Made by a program: the position numbers and the translations under genes. From Frondihabitans peucedani (lineage in GTDB: Bacteria; Actinomycetota; Actinomycetes; Actinomycetales; Microbacteriaceae): a DNA stretch of 64,000 nucleotides. Every line of letters begins with the position of its first letter. The first letter of the stretch is position 1. The notes below the pieces were generated by a model that searched no databases, had not been told where the DNA came from, and worked only from the letters and a program-made list of their open reading frames with translations. Shown piece after piece: positions 36,205-45,260 of this stretch. The stretch lies in NCBI RefSeq assembly GCF_039537585.1, contig NZ_BAABAU010000001.1:1116001-1180000 (forward strand), read 5' to 3'.

Positions 36205-36777
36205 CTACGCGAGCGTCACGCCAGCAGCAGCGAGCTCGGCGAGAGCCGAAGCAGAGCTCGCGGGCGCGACACCGGCCACGAGGTCGCGCAGCACCCGCAC
36301 GCGGAGGCCCGCCGTGACGGCGTCGAGGGCCGTCGCACGCACACAGTGGTCGGTCGCGATGCCGACGACGTCGACGTCGGTCACACCGCGCTGCTCCAGG
36401 ATGCGGGCGACCGGCGAGCCGTCGTCGCCGACGCCCTCGAAGAGCGAGTAGGCGGGCTCGCCCATGCCCTTGCGGACGTGCACGTCGATCAGCGAGGCGT
36501 CGAGGCCGGGGTCGTAGTCGGCGCCCAGCGATCCTGCGACGCAATGGACGGGCCAGGTCGACACGAAGTCGGGCGGGGACGTGGTGGCGAAGTGCCCTCC
36601 GTTGTCGTCGTCGCCGTGGTGCCAGTCGCGGGAGGCGATCACGACGTCGTAGGCCTCGGGAGCCGACCCGAGCATCCTGGTGATCCCCGCAGCGACGGCC
36701 GCGCCGCCGTCGACACCGAGCGCGCCGCCCTCGGTGAAGTCGTTCTGGACGTCGACGACGAAGAGGGCGCGGGTCAC
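36205..36777 (-). CDS. pncA: Nicotinamidase / isochorismatase-family hydrolase
   Basis: Converts nicotinamide to nicotinic acid for NAD recycling. 190 residues. Catalytic triad: Asp9 (VVDVQNDF), Lys103 (VRKGMGE) and nucleophile Cys145 (ATDHCVRAT). Metal ligands DWHHGDD (51-57) and His79 region (PVHCVAGS) are also visible. GTG 36777 overlaps the dacB stop (GTGA), so it is translated with the upstream carboxypeptidase. Homologues also act on pyrazinamide. Confidence 0.92.
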   Translation of the reverse strand: MTRALFVVDVQNDFTEGGALGVDGGAAVAAGITRMLGSAPEAYDVVIASRDWHHGDDDNGGHFATTSPPDFVSTWPVHCVAGSLGADYDPGLDASLIDVHVRKGMGEPAYSLFEGVGDDGSPVARILEQRGVTDVDVVGIATDHCVRATALDAVTAGLRVRVLRDLVAGVAPASSASALAELAAAGVTLA

Positions 36778-38273
36778 TGGTTCGAGAGGTTGGCGCCGCA
36801 GGAGTAGACGGCGGTCGAGAGGGTGTCGAGGGCTTCGCGCGCGGTGCCGGAGACATTGCCGATGGCGTAGAAGGCGAAGGTGAGCTTGGTGCCGTCTTTT
36901 GCGTCGATGACGCCGGCGAGGGTGTAGGCGCTGTCGATCCAGCCCGTCTTGGCGTGGACGGCGCCGCGCGCGACCGCGTTCGCGCCGGTGAAGCGCGAGG
37001 CCAGGGTGCCCGTCTGTCCGGACACCGGCAGCGAGTCGTAGAGGAGGCCGAGCGAGCCGCTGCGAGCCAGGACCTTCTGCATCAGCTGCGCCTCGAACGC
37101 CGACGGGACGCCGTTGTTCGCGCTCTCGCCGGAGCCGTCGACGATCTTGATCGCGGAGGCGTTCAGCCCGTAGGTCTTCGCGAGAGCCGCCTGGTACACC
37201 GACGTGAGCGAGGCCGCCGAGCCGTCTTTGCCCGAGACCTTCGACGACACGCGCGCCAGCATCTCGGCGAGCGTGTTGTCGCTGTTCGGGATCATCTGGC
37301 CGATGAGGGTCGAGACAGGCTGCGACTGCACCTGGGCGAGCACGGTGGCGCTCTTCGCGGCGCCCTTCGTGATCGGGGCGTTCGAGGCTCCGTCGACGCC
37401 GGCGGCCACGAGCGCCTTCCGGAAGAGGTCGCCGGCCCGGCCGACCGGGTCGGTGCTGCGCGGGCTCGTCTCGAGCGAGGGGTTGGCGCGGTCGCCGTCG
37501 ACCATCAGCGCGACGACCTCGGGCTGGTAGCCGATCGTCTGCTCGGTGCGGGGCCAGGACGGGTCCCACCGGTCGGTGTCGTTCCAGTAGGTGTCGTCGA
37601 GGTCGATGCTGGTGAGCTTCGTGGTGCCGAGCTTGGCCTTCACCTGAGCTGCGAGCGTGGCGAGCTTCGGCGCGCCGGTGTAGAGGCTCTCGGCCCCGAC
37701 CGGCGTCGCGCTGAGGGTGGCGTCGCCGCCTCCGACGAGGGCGATGTCACCCTTGTCGCCGACGACCTTCGTGGTGAAGCGGTAGTCGGGCCCCAGGACC
37801 GAGAGCGCGGTCGCGGTGGTCAGCGTCTTCATGACGCTGCCCGTCCGGGCGGGCGTCTGGCCGTTGCGGTCGAAGAGCGTGGCACCGGTGGCCGAATCGA
37901 CGACGGTGCCCTCGAAGGAGCCGAGCCGGGAGTCGGCGGCCGCGGCGGCGACGGAGCAGGTGCGCAGCGGACTCGCGCTCGGGATGGCGGAGGGGACGGC
38001 GCGGGCAGCCGCCGTCGGCTTCGGGGACGGCGACTTCGAGGAGCGCGGCGAGGCCGACGGCGAAGCGGGAGTCGACGCGGACACCGAGGCGACCGGCTGC
38101 ACGGAGGCGGCGTCGGCTCGGCCGGTGGCTGCCCCGGCGGCGACTGCGCCGCCCCCGAAGAGCACCAGCGCGAGGGCGCCCCCGGTGATCGCTGCGGCAC
38201 GCGGGTGAGCGCGGAGGATGGCGGGAACACGGGAGCCGGAGCCGCCCGCCGGCGCCTGATCGTCGGAAGTCAT
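36774..38273 (-). CDS. dacB: D-alanyl-D-alanine carboxypeptidase/endopeptidase (PBP4, peptidase S13)
   Basis: Cell-wall hydrolase of 499 residues. It has a cytosolic N-terminus of about 20 residues, one membrane span (about 28-50), a Ser/Pro/Lys-rich linker and then the S13 domain with SVMK (SxxK, about 145), SGESANN (SxN) and HAKTGW (KTG). I chose ATG 38273 over ATG 38282 because the latter overlaps a TAGGAT -10 box (38286-38281) that would make a leaderless mRNA starting at 38273. Acts on peptidoglycan outside the membrane. Confidence 0.9.
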   Translation of the reverse strand: MTSDDQAPAGGSGSRVPAILRAHPRAAAITGGALALVLFGGGAVAAGAATGRADAASVQPVASVSASTPASPSASPRSSKSPSPKPTAAARAVPSAIPSASPLRTCSVAAAAADSRLGSFEGTVVDSATGATLFDRNGQTPARTGSVMKTLTTATALSVLGPDYRFTTKVVGDKGDIALVGGGDATLSATPVGAESLYTGAPKLATLAAQVKAKLGTTKLTSIDLDDTYWNDTDRWDPSWPRTEQTIGYQPEVVALMVDGDRANPSLETSPRSTDPVGRAGDLFRKALVAAGVDGASNAPITKGAAKSATVLAQVQSQPVSTLIGQMIPNSDNTLAEMLARVSSKVSGKDGSAASLTSVYQAALAKTYGLNASAIKIVDGSGESANNGVPSAFEAQLMQKVLARSGSLGLLYDSLPVSGQTGTLASRFTGANAVARGAVHAKTGWIDSAYTLAGVIDAKDGTKLTFAFYAIGNVSGTAREALDTLSTAVYSCGANLSNQ

Positions 38274-38286
38274 CGGAGCCATCCTA
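38274..38286 (-). promoter_or_regulatory. Leaderless-type -10 element of dacB
   Basis: TAGGAT at 38286-38281 (minus strand), 7 nt before ATG 38273; it overlaps the alternative upstream ATG. Confidence 0.45.
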
Positions 38287-38345
38287 CGAAATGCTGCCGC
38301 GAGCGCCAGCCTCGGATGGTGTCGGCATCCGCGCTCGAGCCCGGG

Positions 38346-39332
38346 CTACGCCTTCTCGCCCGGGTACCGGACGCCGAGCTGCCGCCGGATCTCGTCCATC
38401 GTCGTGGCGATCGCGACCGTGTCGTCGGGCGTGAGCGGCGCGTCGTCGCCCCAGCCCTCGGCGACGATCCGCTCGAGCTCGAAGGCCTGGTGCTGCATGC
38501 CGCGGAGGCCGTGCTCGTCCGAGTCGTACCGCTCGGTCTGGCGCCCGTCGGCGTCGAACACCGTGAAGCCGCTGGCCGAGAAGAAGACGTCGTCGATCTC
38601 GATCCTGCCGGCCGTCCCGTCGATCCTGGCCGAGTTGTGCTGGCGGAGGTCGAGGGCGGCCGAGATCATCGACCGGGCTCCGCCGTCGTGCTCAAGGACG
38701 GCTGCGACCCGGGCGTCGACGCCCTGGTCGCTGAGCACCCCGCTCGCGTGGACGCCGGTCGGCGCGCCGAGCACGTCGAGGGCGAAGGCCACCGGGTAGA
38801 CGCCGAGGTCGAGCAGGGCGCCACCGCCGAGGGCCGGGTCGTTGATGCGGTGCCGCGGGTCGGTGGGGAGGCTCTGGCCGTGCGTGCCGGCGAAGAGGCG
38901 GAGCTCTCCGATGGTGCCGGCGCGCAGGATCTCGCGCAGTCGCCGATTCTGCGGCAGGAACCTGGTCCACATGGCCTCGAGCGCCACGACCCCGGCTCGG
39001 GACGCGGCCTCGAACACGTCGCGCGCCTCGGCGGCGTTCACCGTGAACGGCTTCTCGACGAGCACGTGCTTGCCCGCGGCGATCGCGAGGAGCGCCTGCT
39101 CCCGGTGGAACACGTGCGGGGTGGCGACGTAGACGACGTCGACGCCCGGGTCGGCGACCAGCGCGTCGTAGCCGCCGTGGGCGGTCGGGATGCCCAGCTT
39201 CGCGGCGAACGCGCGCGCGGTCTCGTCGCTCCGGGAGCCGACGGCGGTCACGGTCAGGTCGGCGCCCTGGAGGTCGCGGACGAACGTCTCGGCGATGCCT
39301 CCGGTGCCCAGGACTCCCCAGCGCAGTGTCAT
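38346..39332 (-). CDS. Gfo/Idh/MocA-family oxidoreductase
   Basis: A 328-residue NAD(P)-dependent sugar or polyol dehydrogenase. The N-terminal Rossmann fold begins WGVLGTGGIAETF (5-17). The conserved catalytic EKP occurs in HVLVEKPFTVN (about 91-101), and the C-terminal substrate domain has GALLDLGVYP. It lies 12 bp downstream of a ribokinase-family gene, so a pathway oxidising and phosphorylating a sugar is likely, but the substrate is not visible. Confidence 0.85.
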   Translation of the reverse strand: MTLRWGVLGTGGIAETFVRDLQGADLTVTAVGSRSDETARAFAAKLGIPTAHGGYDALVADPGVDVVYVATPHVFHREQALLAIAAGKHVLVEKPFTVNAAEARDVFEAASRAGVVALEAMWTRFLPQNRRLREILRAGTIGELRLFAGTHGQSLPTDPRHRINDPALGGGALLDLGVYPVAFALDVLGAPTGVHASGVLSDQGVDARVAAVLEHDGGARSMISAALDLRQHNSARIDGTAGRIEIDDVFFSASGFTVFDADGRQTERYDSDEHGLRGMQHQAFELERIVAEGWGDDAPLTPDDTVAIATTMDEIRRQLGVRYPGEKA

Positions 39333-39344
39333 GACCCCTGTCTA

Positions 39345-40334
39345 TCAGGGATTCGAGGGGGCTCCCCCGGTGCCGCCGCCGAGCCCGAGGTCGGCTGGCC
39401 GCGCGTACGACGACTGAGCCCCGACGCCGCGGATCGCGAACGTGCCGGCGCGGGTCCCGAGGGTCACGGCGTCGCCGAGGCTCGCCGAGCCCGACTCCTG
39501 CCCCGGCTCGGCACTGTCGGCGGAACTGGCGAGCGCGAAGGCGAGCGCGCCGACGAAGGCGTCGCCGGCTCCGGTCGTGTCGACCACGTCGCTGGTCTCG
39601 CGGGCGGGGACGTGCGCGGCCTCCTCGCCGTCCCGTGATCCTGCCCAGACGGCGCCCTGCGCTCCGAGCGTGATGACGGCGGACCGCGACACCGTGAGGA
39701 GCCGGCCGACGGCCTCCAGGGCGGCATCGACGCCGGCGACCGGCTCGCCGAGCAGCTGCGACGCCTCGATCTCGTTGAGCACGAGCGGGTCGGCGGCCGC
39801 GAGCACGTCGGCGGCGACCTCGCGGTAGGGAGCGAGGTTCAGGATCAGGCGCGACCCGGCGGCGAGGCAGGTGCGCGCGGTCTCCTCGAGGACGTCGAGC
39901 GGCAGCTCCCCCTGCAGGACGACGAGCGTGTCGGCGCCTCCGAGACGGATGGCGGCCGCGCTGGCCCTCTCGGCCGTCACGGTGTCGTTTGCCCCCGAGA
40001 CGACTGTGATCGCGTTCTCGCCCGAGTCGTCGACCGAGATGAGCGCGAGGCCGGTCGGAGCCTGGTCGACGATCCGCACGTCGTCGATCGTCACGCCGTC
40101 CTTCTGGAGGGACCGCAGGATCCGGGCCCCGTCGTCGTCCCGCCCGACCGCGCCCACGAAGTGCACGTCGCCCCCGAGTCGGGCCGCCGCGATCGCCTGG
40201 TTGGCGCCCTTGCCGCCGGGGAGTTTCACGAGGCTCCGCGCGATCGTCGTCTCGCCGCCCTCGGGCGCGCGGGGAACGCGGACGAGGTAGTCCTGGTTGG
40301 CCGAACCGACGACCACGATGCGTCTGCTGCTCAC
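39345..40334 (-). CDS. rbsK: Ribokinase / PfkB-family sugar kinase
   Basis: Phosphorylates ribose or a related sugar. 329 residues. PfkB signature 1 LPGGKGANQAIAAARLGG (about 38-55) and signature 2 DTTGAGDAFVGAL are intact, and the N-terminal VVGSANQDYLVRV fits ribokinase. The tail after about 305 is Gly/Ser/Pro-rich and extra. GTG 40334 opens the domain with AGCAGCAGACGC coding MSSRR. Its downstream partner is the Gfo/Idh oxidoreductase; the upstream gene (oxyanion transporter) ends 13 bp away. Confidence 0.85.
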   Translation of the reverse strand: MSSRRIVVVGSANQDYLVRVPRAPEGGETTIARSLVKLPGGKGANQAIAAARLGGDVHFVGAVGRDDDGARILRSLQKDGVTIDDVRIVDQAPTGLALISVDDSGENAITVVSGANDTVTAERASAAAIRLGGADTLVVLQGELPLDVLEETARTCLAAGSRLILNLAPYREVAADVLAAADPLVLNEIEASQLLGEPVAGVDAALEAVGRLLTVSRSAVITLGAQGAVWAGSRDGEEAAHVPARETSDVVDTTGAGDAFVGALAFALASSADSAEPGQESGSASLGDAVTLGTRAGTFAIRGVGAQSSYARPADLGLGGGTGGAPSNP

Positions 40335-40347
40335 GGCTCCCAGCCTG

Positions 40348-42216
40348 TCACGGTGCGGCGTGCTCCGCCGACGGGTCGGTCCAGACCGAGAGAGCGGCAG
40401 GATCCCAGGACACGTCCGCCGCATCACCGACCGCGAGCTCGACGGTGTCGGTGGTGTGTGCGCGGAGCTCCGCGTCGACGCCGATCCGCACGGTGAGGCT
40501 CGTCGACGTCCCGAGCTCGGCCACGTCGACGACCGTCGCGGGCAGTCCCGCCGGTGTGCCGTCGGCAGGGCCCGCGCCACGGAGCCGCACCCGGAGCCGC
40601 TCGGGCCGCACACTCCAGAGCACGGCCTCGCCCTCGGCGATGCCGTGGCCGGGCGCGGGCACTCGGGCGCCGGCGGTCTCGATCGCCTCCCCCGACACGG
40701 CCACGCCCCGCAGCAGGTTCGGGATCCCGAGCAGCCGCGCGACCGCCGGCGAGGCCGGACGCGAGAAGACGTCTCGCCGCGGGCCCGCCTGGAGCAGCCG
40801 TCCGCCATCGATGACGAGGATCTCGTCGGCGAGCATCGCGGCCTCCTCCGGGTCGTGGGTGACCAGCACCGTCGACAGCCCGGTCTCGACCTGGAGCCGC
40901 CGCAGCTCGCGGCGGAGCTCCTCCCGCACCGGAGCATCGAGGGCCGAGAACGGCTCGTCGAGCAGGATCACGCGCGGTTGCCGACTGAGTGCGGACGCGA
41001 GGGCGACCCGCTGCCGCTGACCGCCGGAGAGCTCCGACGGCAGGCGGTCCTCGAGGCCGTCGAGGCGGAGCGTCCTGAGCCACCAGGAGGCGACGGCAGG
41101 ATCGGTGCCCACCCCGAACCGCACCTGCTGAAGCACCGTCCGTCCCGGCAGCAGGGCCCCGCCCTGGGCCACGTAGCCGACGTGGCGGTCCTCGGCGGAG
41201 ACGGCCGTCACGTCGTCGCCGCCCAGCCGCACGGATCCCCGAGCGCCGTCGAGGAGGCCCGCGAGCGCTCTGAGCGTCACCGACTTGCCGGAGCCCGACG
41301 GCCCGAGGATCGCGATCCGGTGCGCGCCGGCCCCGTGGGAGAGGTCGAGCGTGAAGGCGCCGACGCGGGCGTCCAGCGCGAAGGCGACGGGCGTGGGGGT
41401 GTCCGGGCGGGGCGGGGCCGGCAGGATCGCGCGGGCGGCGCTGGTGCTCCGGGATCCTGCGCTGCGTCGCCTGCAGGAAGGACGCCGGGCGGCCCCCAGG
41501 AGCACGGCCAGGATCGCGATCCCCAGCGCAAGAGCGGTCGGCGCCTGCGTGCCGGGGATGCCCGCCGACTGGAACTGCACGCTCGTGAACACCGGCAGCG
41601 AGTACGGGTGGTACGCCAGCAGCACGGTCGCGCCGTACTCGCCGAGCGCACGCAGCCAGGTGAGCAGCACGCCGGCGCCGATTCCCGACGCGGCGGCGGG
41701 CAGGGCCACGCGGACGAAGCGCGCAAGCGGCCGGTGCCCGAGGGTCGCGGCGAGATCGTCGAGCGCAGGATCGAGGGCGGCGAACGCACTCCGCGCCGCG
41801 ATCACCAGGAACGGCGAGGCGACGAAGGTCTGCGCGATGACGATTCCGGCGAGGCTCCCGGTCAGGCGGCCGTCGAAGAGCTCGCCCAGCCAGGTGTACG
41901 GACCGACGACGTAGATCAGGACGATGCCGCTCATGACCGGCGGCAGAGCGAGCGGCAGCTGCACGAGGATGCCGAGCGCGCGGCCGAGGCCGCCGGTCGA
42001 GCGGGCCAGGGCGTAGGCGAGCGGCACCCCGAGGACCACGATGATCGCCGTCGAGATGCTGGCCGTGACGATCGAGGTCCAGAAGGCGGCAGCGAGGCCG
42101 GGCGTCTGGAAGCCCCGGTCTCCGGAGACGGCGAAGCGCACGACGAACGCAGCGATCGGCACGAGGAGGAAGAGGGCCAGGAGACCGCCCAGGAACGCGA
42201 GCGGGCTGCGGGGCAT
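40348..42216 (-). CDS. Fused ABC permease-ATPase for an oxyanion (ModB-ModC / WtpB-WtpC fusion)
   Basis: A single 622-residue chain. Residues about 1-245 are a ModB/CysT-type permease with the EAA loop (ALGEYGATVLL). A basic/Ser-rich linker (about 247-285) leads to an ATPase with Walker A GPSGSGKS, signature LSGGQRQRVALA and Walker B VILLDEP. The C-terminal part (about 500-610) looks like a TOBE/MOP-type oxyanion-sensing domain. Normally these are two genes. The solute-binding lipoprotein lies 28 bp upstream. Molybdate or tungstate is the likely cargo; sulfate is possible. Confidence 0.85.
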   Translation of the reverse strand: MPRSPLAFLGGLLALFLLVPIAAFVVRFAVSGDRGFQTPGLAAAFWTSIVTASISTAIIVVLGVPLAYALARSTGGLGRALGILVQLPLALPPVMSGIVLIYVVGPYTWLGELFDGRLTGSLAGIVIAQTFVASPFLVIAARSAFAALDPALDDLAATLGHRPLARFVRVALPAAASGIGAGVLLTWLRALGEYGATVLLAYHPYSLPVFTSVQFQSAGIPGTQAPTALALGIAILAVLLGAARRPSCRRRSAGSRSTSAARAILPAPPRPDTPTPVAFALDARVGAFTLDLSHGAGAHRIAILGPSGSGKSVTLRALAGLLDGARGSVRLGGDDVTAVSAEDRHVGYVAQGGALLPGRTVLQQVRFGVGTDPAVASWWLRTLRLDGLEDRLPSELSGGQRQRVALASALSRQPRVILLDEPFSALDAPVREELRRELRRLQVETGLSTVLVTHDPEEAAMLADEILVIDGGRLLQAGPRRDVFSRPASPAVARLLGIPNLLRGVAVSGEAIETAGARVPAPGHGIAEGEAVLWSVRPERLRVRLRGAGPADGTPAGLPATVVDVAELGTSTSLTVRIGVDAELRAHTTDTVELAVGDAADVSWDPAALSVWTDPSAEHAAP

Positions 42217-42244
42217 GGGGTCCAGCCTAGGGAGGCGCGCGGCG

Positions 42245-43162
42245 CTAACGGCTGAGCACCCCGGAGAGGCTCTTCGGGACGCCCGTGCCCGTCACTGCGG
42301 CGGGCGTCTGGAGGTCGTAGCCGAACCCCGTCAGGGCCTTCCGCCCGGCGTCGCCGAGGAGGTACTCGATGAAGGCGTCGGCGCCCTTCGGGTTCGGCGC
42401 CCCCTTCAGCCTCGTGACCGTGTAGGTCGCCTTCAGGTCCTGACCGGTGAGCGGGATCGTCTCGATGCCCGCCGCCTTCGCCTCCGAGGCGTAGAAGAAC
42501 GCTGCGTCGAGCTGGCCCGACTGCAGACGGCCGACCAGCGACTCCTCCGGCTGGACGTCGTCGTACGACTTCGCGATCGCCGCGAGCTCGGGCCTGTTCT
42601 CGCTCTTCGCGGCGCTCTCGAGGGCCGTGACGCTGAGAGCGCCCTTGGGATCGGTCAGCGCGTCGGTCGATCCGAGTCGGAAGCCCTTCTCACCGACGAC
42701 GTCGTACCAGGGCTTCGAGCGGAGCTCTGCCGCGAACGACGACCTCGGGTTGATGCCGATGACGAGCTTCGACGAGGCGAAGGCGGCGTACCACGAGACC
42801 CAGCCGCCGTTCGCGGAGCCCTCGAGGGTCTGGTTCACCTTCGGACTGGCGCTGACGAAGACGTCGGCCCTGACTGTCTTGCCCTTGATCATCGTCGCGA
42901 GCGCCCCGGATCCTGCGCCCTGCCCCTGGAACGTGTAGCCGGTGGTGTCGTCGTAGGCCGGCCCGACGGTCTTCTCCATCAGGTCGACCAGCGACCCGGC
43001 GTAGAGCACCGTCACAGTACCGCTCCCCCGCGCGATCGTGCTCGTCGACGACGGCGCCGGAGAAGCGCTGCCGGACGAACCGCCGGAACAGCCGGTGGCG
43101 ACCAGGGCGACGACCACGGCGAGCGCGACCAGGGCCGGAACGCGGCGCGAGGGCAGGATCAT
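42245..43162 (-). CDS. Substrate-binding lipoprotein, WtpA/ModA-like (molybdate/tungstate)
   Basis: A 305-residue exported lipoprotein. The signal peptide ends in a lipobox (VATGC, Cys25), followed by a Ser/Gly-rich linker. The domain starts VTVLYAGSLVDLMEK and has GAGSGALA and RADVFVSASPKV, closer to the WtpA (tungstate/molybdate) group than to classical ModA. It delivers the oxyanion to the fused permease-ATPase downstream. ATG 43162 is preceded by TACGGT with a 6-nt gap, implying a leaderless mRNA. Mo, W or another oxyanion cannot be told apart here. Confidence 0.82.
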   Translation of the reverse strand: MILPSRRVPALVALAVVVALVATGCSGGSSGSASPAPSSTSTIARGSGTVTVLYAGSLVDLMEKTVGPAYDDTTGYTFQGQGAGSGALATMIKGKTVRADVFVSASPKVNQTLEGSANGGWVSWYAAFASSKLVIGINPRSSFAAELRSKPWYDVVGEKGFRLGSTDALTDPKGALSVTALESAAKSENRPELAAIAKSYDDVQPEESLVGRLQSGQLDAAFFYASEAKAAGIETIPLTGQDLKATYTVTRLKGAPNPKGADAFIEYLLGDAGRKALTGFGYDLQTPAAVTGTGVPKSLSGVLSR

Positions 43163-43174
43163 GCCCTCACCGTA
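43163..43174 (-). promoter_or_regulatory. Leaderless-type -10 element of the oxyanion-binding lipoprotein gene
   Basis: TACGGT at 43174-43169 (minus strand), 6 nt before ATG 43162. A GATCCTGC octamer (43153-43160) begins within the third codon. Confidence 0.45.
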
Positions 43175-43225
43175 CCCTGATCTGCGGCTTGATCTAGCAC
43201 GCGGGCACGCATCTGCGGATCGAGG

Positions 43226-44131
43226 TCAGGCCGTGCGGTCGTAGACGACGATCCAGTCGATCTCGATGTGCCCCTCGGCGCCTTCGGGAGGAGCACCGCG
43301 GCCGATCCAGGTCTCGGCCTGCAGCGTCACGCGCATCGGCGTCGTCGGGATGCCGGCGTTCACCTCGGCGATCAGGTCGTCGTCCCAGTAGAAGCGGATC
43401 GCGTCGGGCGTCCACTCGGTCGTCGCCACGTGGAACCCGGTCTGATCCGTCGGCGCGAAGTGCTCGCGATCCGGCAGGAAGCGCATGGTCCTGGTCCAGA
43501 AGCCGATGCTGCCGACGATCGCCGAGGCCGGGCGCGTCCGCGCGTCGAGGTCGCCCTCGGGCCAGTCGATCTCGCCGTCGTTCCAGCGATCGGACGACGG
43601 CCAGAAGAGCCCGACGAACTTGTAGCCGCGGGCCGACGAGGCCCGGTACCGCAGCTGCACGCGACCGTAGAGGTGCGGGCGGTAGTCGTCGGGCAGGACG
43701 GAGGCGACCAGGTGCCGGTCGTCGACCGTGCGGAGGTGGAAGTCGAGCACGGAGTCGTGGACGGAGAGCACCCGCTCGGGCGCGTAGGTGCCGTGCCCGG
43801 AGGTGTCGCGGCCGCCGGGGTAGGCGTTCATCGCCGGATACGCGGTCAGGACGTCGCCGGTGGCCGCGTCGCGCAGGAAGTCCTCCGCCAGCGTCGGGGT
43901 CCAGGTCGTGCCGTTGCTGACGACTGCCCCGGAGGGCATCGCGTCGCTCACGGGCGGTGCGTCGGAGGTCGGCGGGACCTCGGGGACCGGCGGGATCTCG
44001 GAGTCCGGCAGGACGTCGGGGACGTGGCCGAGGACGCTCTCGACCCGGTCGTGGAAGACGCCGCCGACGACGGCGAGGACACCCACGGACGTCGCCCCGA
44101 CGATGCCGAGGAAGGCGCGGCGACTGACCAC
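43226..44131 (-). CDS. Tat-exported GH16-like glycoside hydrolase (copy 1)
   Basis: A 301-residue exported protein. The twin-arginine motif SRRAFLG is within the first ten residues, followed by a hydrophobic stretch and a Pro-rich spacer. The GH16 jelly-roll carries GEIDWPEGD, which fits the ExDxxE catalytic signature. GTG 44131 was chosen because GAGGAG lies 6 nt upstream and the Tat motif then starts at residue 3; ATG 44182 would bury it. Paralogue of the gene at 44301-45260. Likely cuts or remodels a beta-glucan or galactan; the glycan is unknown. Confidence 0.82.
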   Translation of the reverse strand: MVSRRAFLGIVGATSVGVLAVVGGVFHDRVESVLGHVPDVLPDSEIPPVPEVPPTSDAPPVSDAMPSGAVVSNGTTWTPTLAEDFLRDAATGDVLTAYPAMNAYPGGRDTSGHGTYAPERVLSVHDSVLDFHLRTVDDRHLVASVLPDDYRPHLYGRVQLRYRASSARGYKFVGLFWPSSDRWNDGEIDWPEGDLDARTRPASAIVGSIGFWTRTMRFLPDREHFAPTDQTGFHVATTEWTPDAIRFYWDDDLIAEVNAGIPTTPMRVTLQAETWIGRGAPPEGAEGHIEIDWIVVYDRTA

Positions 44132-44160
44132 GTGCTCCTCCTCGGGACGGCGGCAGAGAG

Positions 44161-44249
44161 GTGTCCGCCGAAGAGAGGACACGACACCGAATGTAGCGGG
44201 TGCTGGACCCCCTCAGGCTGAGGGTCTGCCGCAGGCTGAGGGCCTGCCG
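44161..44249. repeat. Hairpin and 18-bp tandem duplication between the GH16 genes
   Basis: CAGGCTGAGGGTCTGCCG (44214-44231) is repeated with one change at 44232-44249. The preceding CCTCAG/CTGAGG (about 44211-44223) and GTGTCC/GGACAC (44161-44182) form hairpins. Located in the gap between the two paralogues; could be a terminator for the upstream one. Confidence 0.65.
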
Positions 44250-44300
44250 AGCCGTCCGACGAGGGAGCTGGGCGGGCGGAGTCGTCTGTCGGCGGTGTCG

Positions 44301-45260
44301 TCAGCGCGCCTCGTGGATGGTGATCCAGTCGATCTGGATGTGACCGTCCGACGAGTTGGACGGAGCGCCCTGGGCGATCCAGGTCTCTGCCTGCAGCGTG
44401 ACCCGGAGGGGCGTCGTCGGGATGCCCCTCGTCACTTCGGCGACGAGAGCGCCGTCCCAGTAGAAGCGCACCGCGGACGACGTCCACTCCGTGGTCGCGA
44501 CGTGGAACTGCGACTGATCGGTGTTCGCGAACATCTCGGTCGGCGGCAGGAAGACCGGGGCGCCGCCCTTGCCCTGACCTAGGGTGCCGGCGATAGCGGA
44601 GGCCGGACGCGGGTGACGCGTCAGGTCGCCCTCGGGCCAGTCGATCTCGCCCTCGTTCCAGTTGTCGGACTTGGGCCAGAGCATGCCGACGAACTTGTAG
44701 CCGGTGATCGGGTCGGCCCGGTAGCGGATGGAGACCCGCGCGTGGACGTGCGGCGCGTAGTTGTCGGGGACGACGGAGGCGACGAGGTGCTGGCCGTTGA
44801 CGCTGTGCAGGTGGAAGTCGAGCGCGGAGTCCTTCACCGAGAGCACCTGATTCGGCGCGTAGGTGCCGTAGCCGGAGGTGTCCTTGCCGCTGGCGTAGAA
44901 GTTCAGCTTCGGGTAGACCCGGGTGACACCGCCGAGCGGGGCGTTCGTCAGGAAGTCCTCGGCGTAGACCTGGGTCCAGGTGGTGCCGTTGCTTACGATC
45001 GTCCCGGTCGGCATCTTCGAGCCGATCAGGGACGCGGTCGTCGCGGTGGCGGTGGCCTCCGCCGCAGGTTCTGCGACGGGCGCGACGGTGGCTGCTGCGG
45101 ACGGGACAGCACTCGGCCGGGCGGTGGCGGACGCGGTCGCCGCCGGCGTCGGTGCTGCGATGCCGGTCTGCGGTGCGTGCCAGCGGTGTCGCCAGCCGAA
45201 GAAGGCGGCGCCGGCGGCGCTTGCTCCGAAGAAGCTCAGGAAAGAACGGCGAGAGGGCAT
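44301..45260 (-). CDS. Tat-exported GH16-like glycoside hydrolase (copy 2)
   Basis: A 319-residue paralogue of the downstream gene. It begins MPSRRSFLSFFGASAAG, a clear twin-arginine signal, then an Ala/Thr-rich linker (about 40-90). The catalytic core again reads GEIDWPEGDL, and the C-terminus has VTLQAETWIAQGAP then GHIQIDWITI, nearly the same as copy 1. GGAG lies upstream of ATG 45260. The pair looks like a tandem duplication; both active-site triads are intact, so both should be functional. Confidence 0.83.
   Translation of the reverse strand: MPSRRSFLSFFGASAAGAAFFGWRHRWHAPQTGIAAPTPAATASATARPSAVPSAAATVAPVAEPAAEATATATTASLIGSKMPTGTIVSNGTTWTQVYAEDFLTNAPLGGVTRVYPKLNFYASGKDTSGYGTYAPNQVLSVKDSALDFHLHSVNGQHLVASVVPDNYAPHVHARVSIRYRADPITGYKFVGMLWPKSDNWNEGEIDWPEGDLTRHPRPASAIAGTLGQGKGGAPVFLPPTEMFANTDQSQFHVATTEWTSSAVRFYWDGALVAEVTRGIPTTPLRVTLQAETWIAQGAPSNSSDGHIQIDWITIHEAR

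Noticed and set aside
36954-39638. Open frame of about 890 codons opposite dacB and the oxidoreductase
   Set aside because: Crosses two real genes and the gap between them; no recognisable motif.
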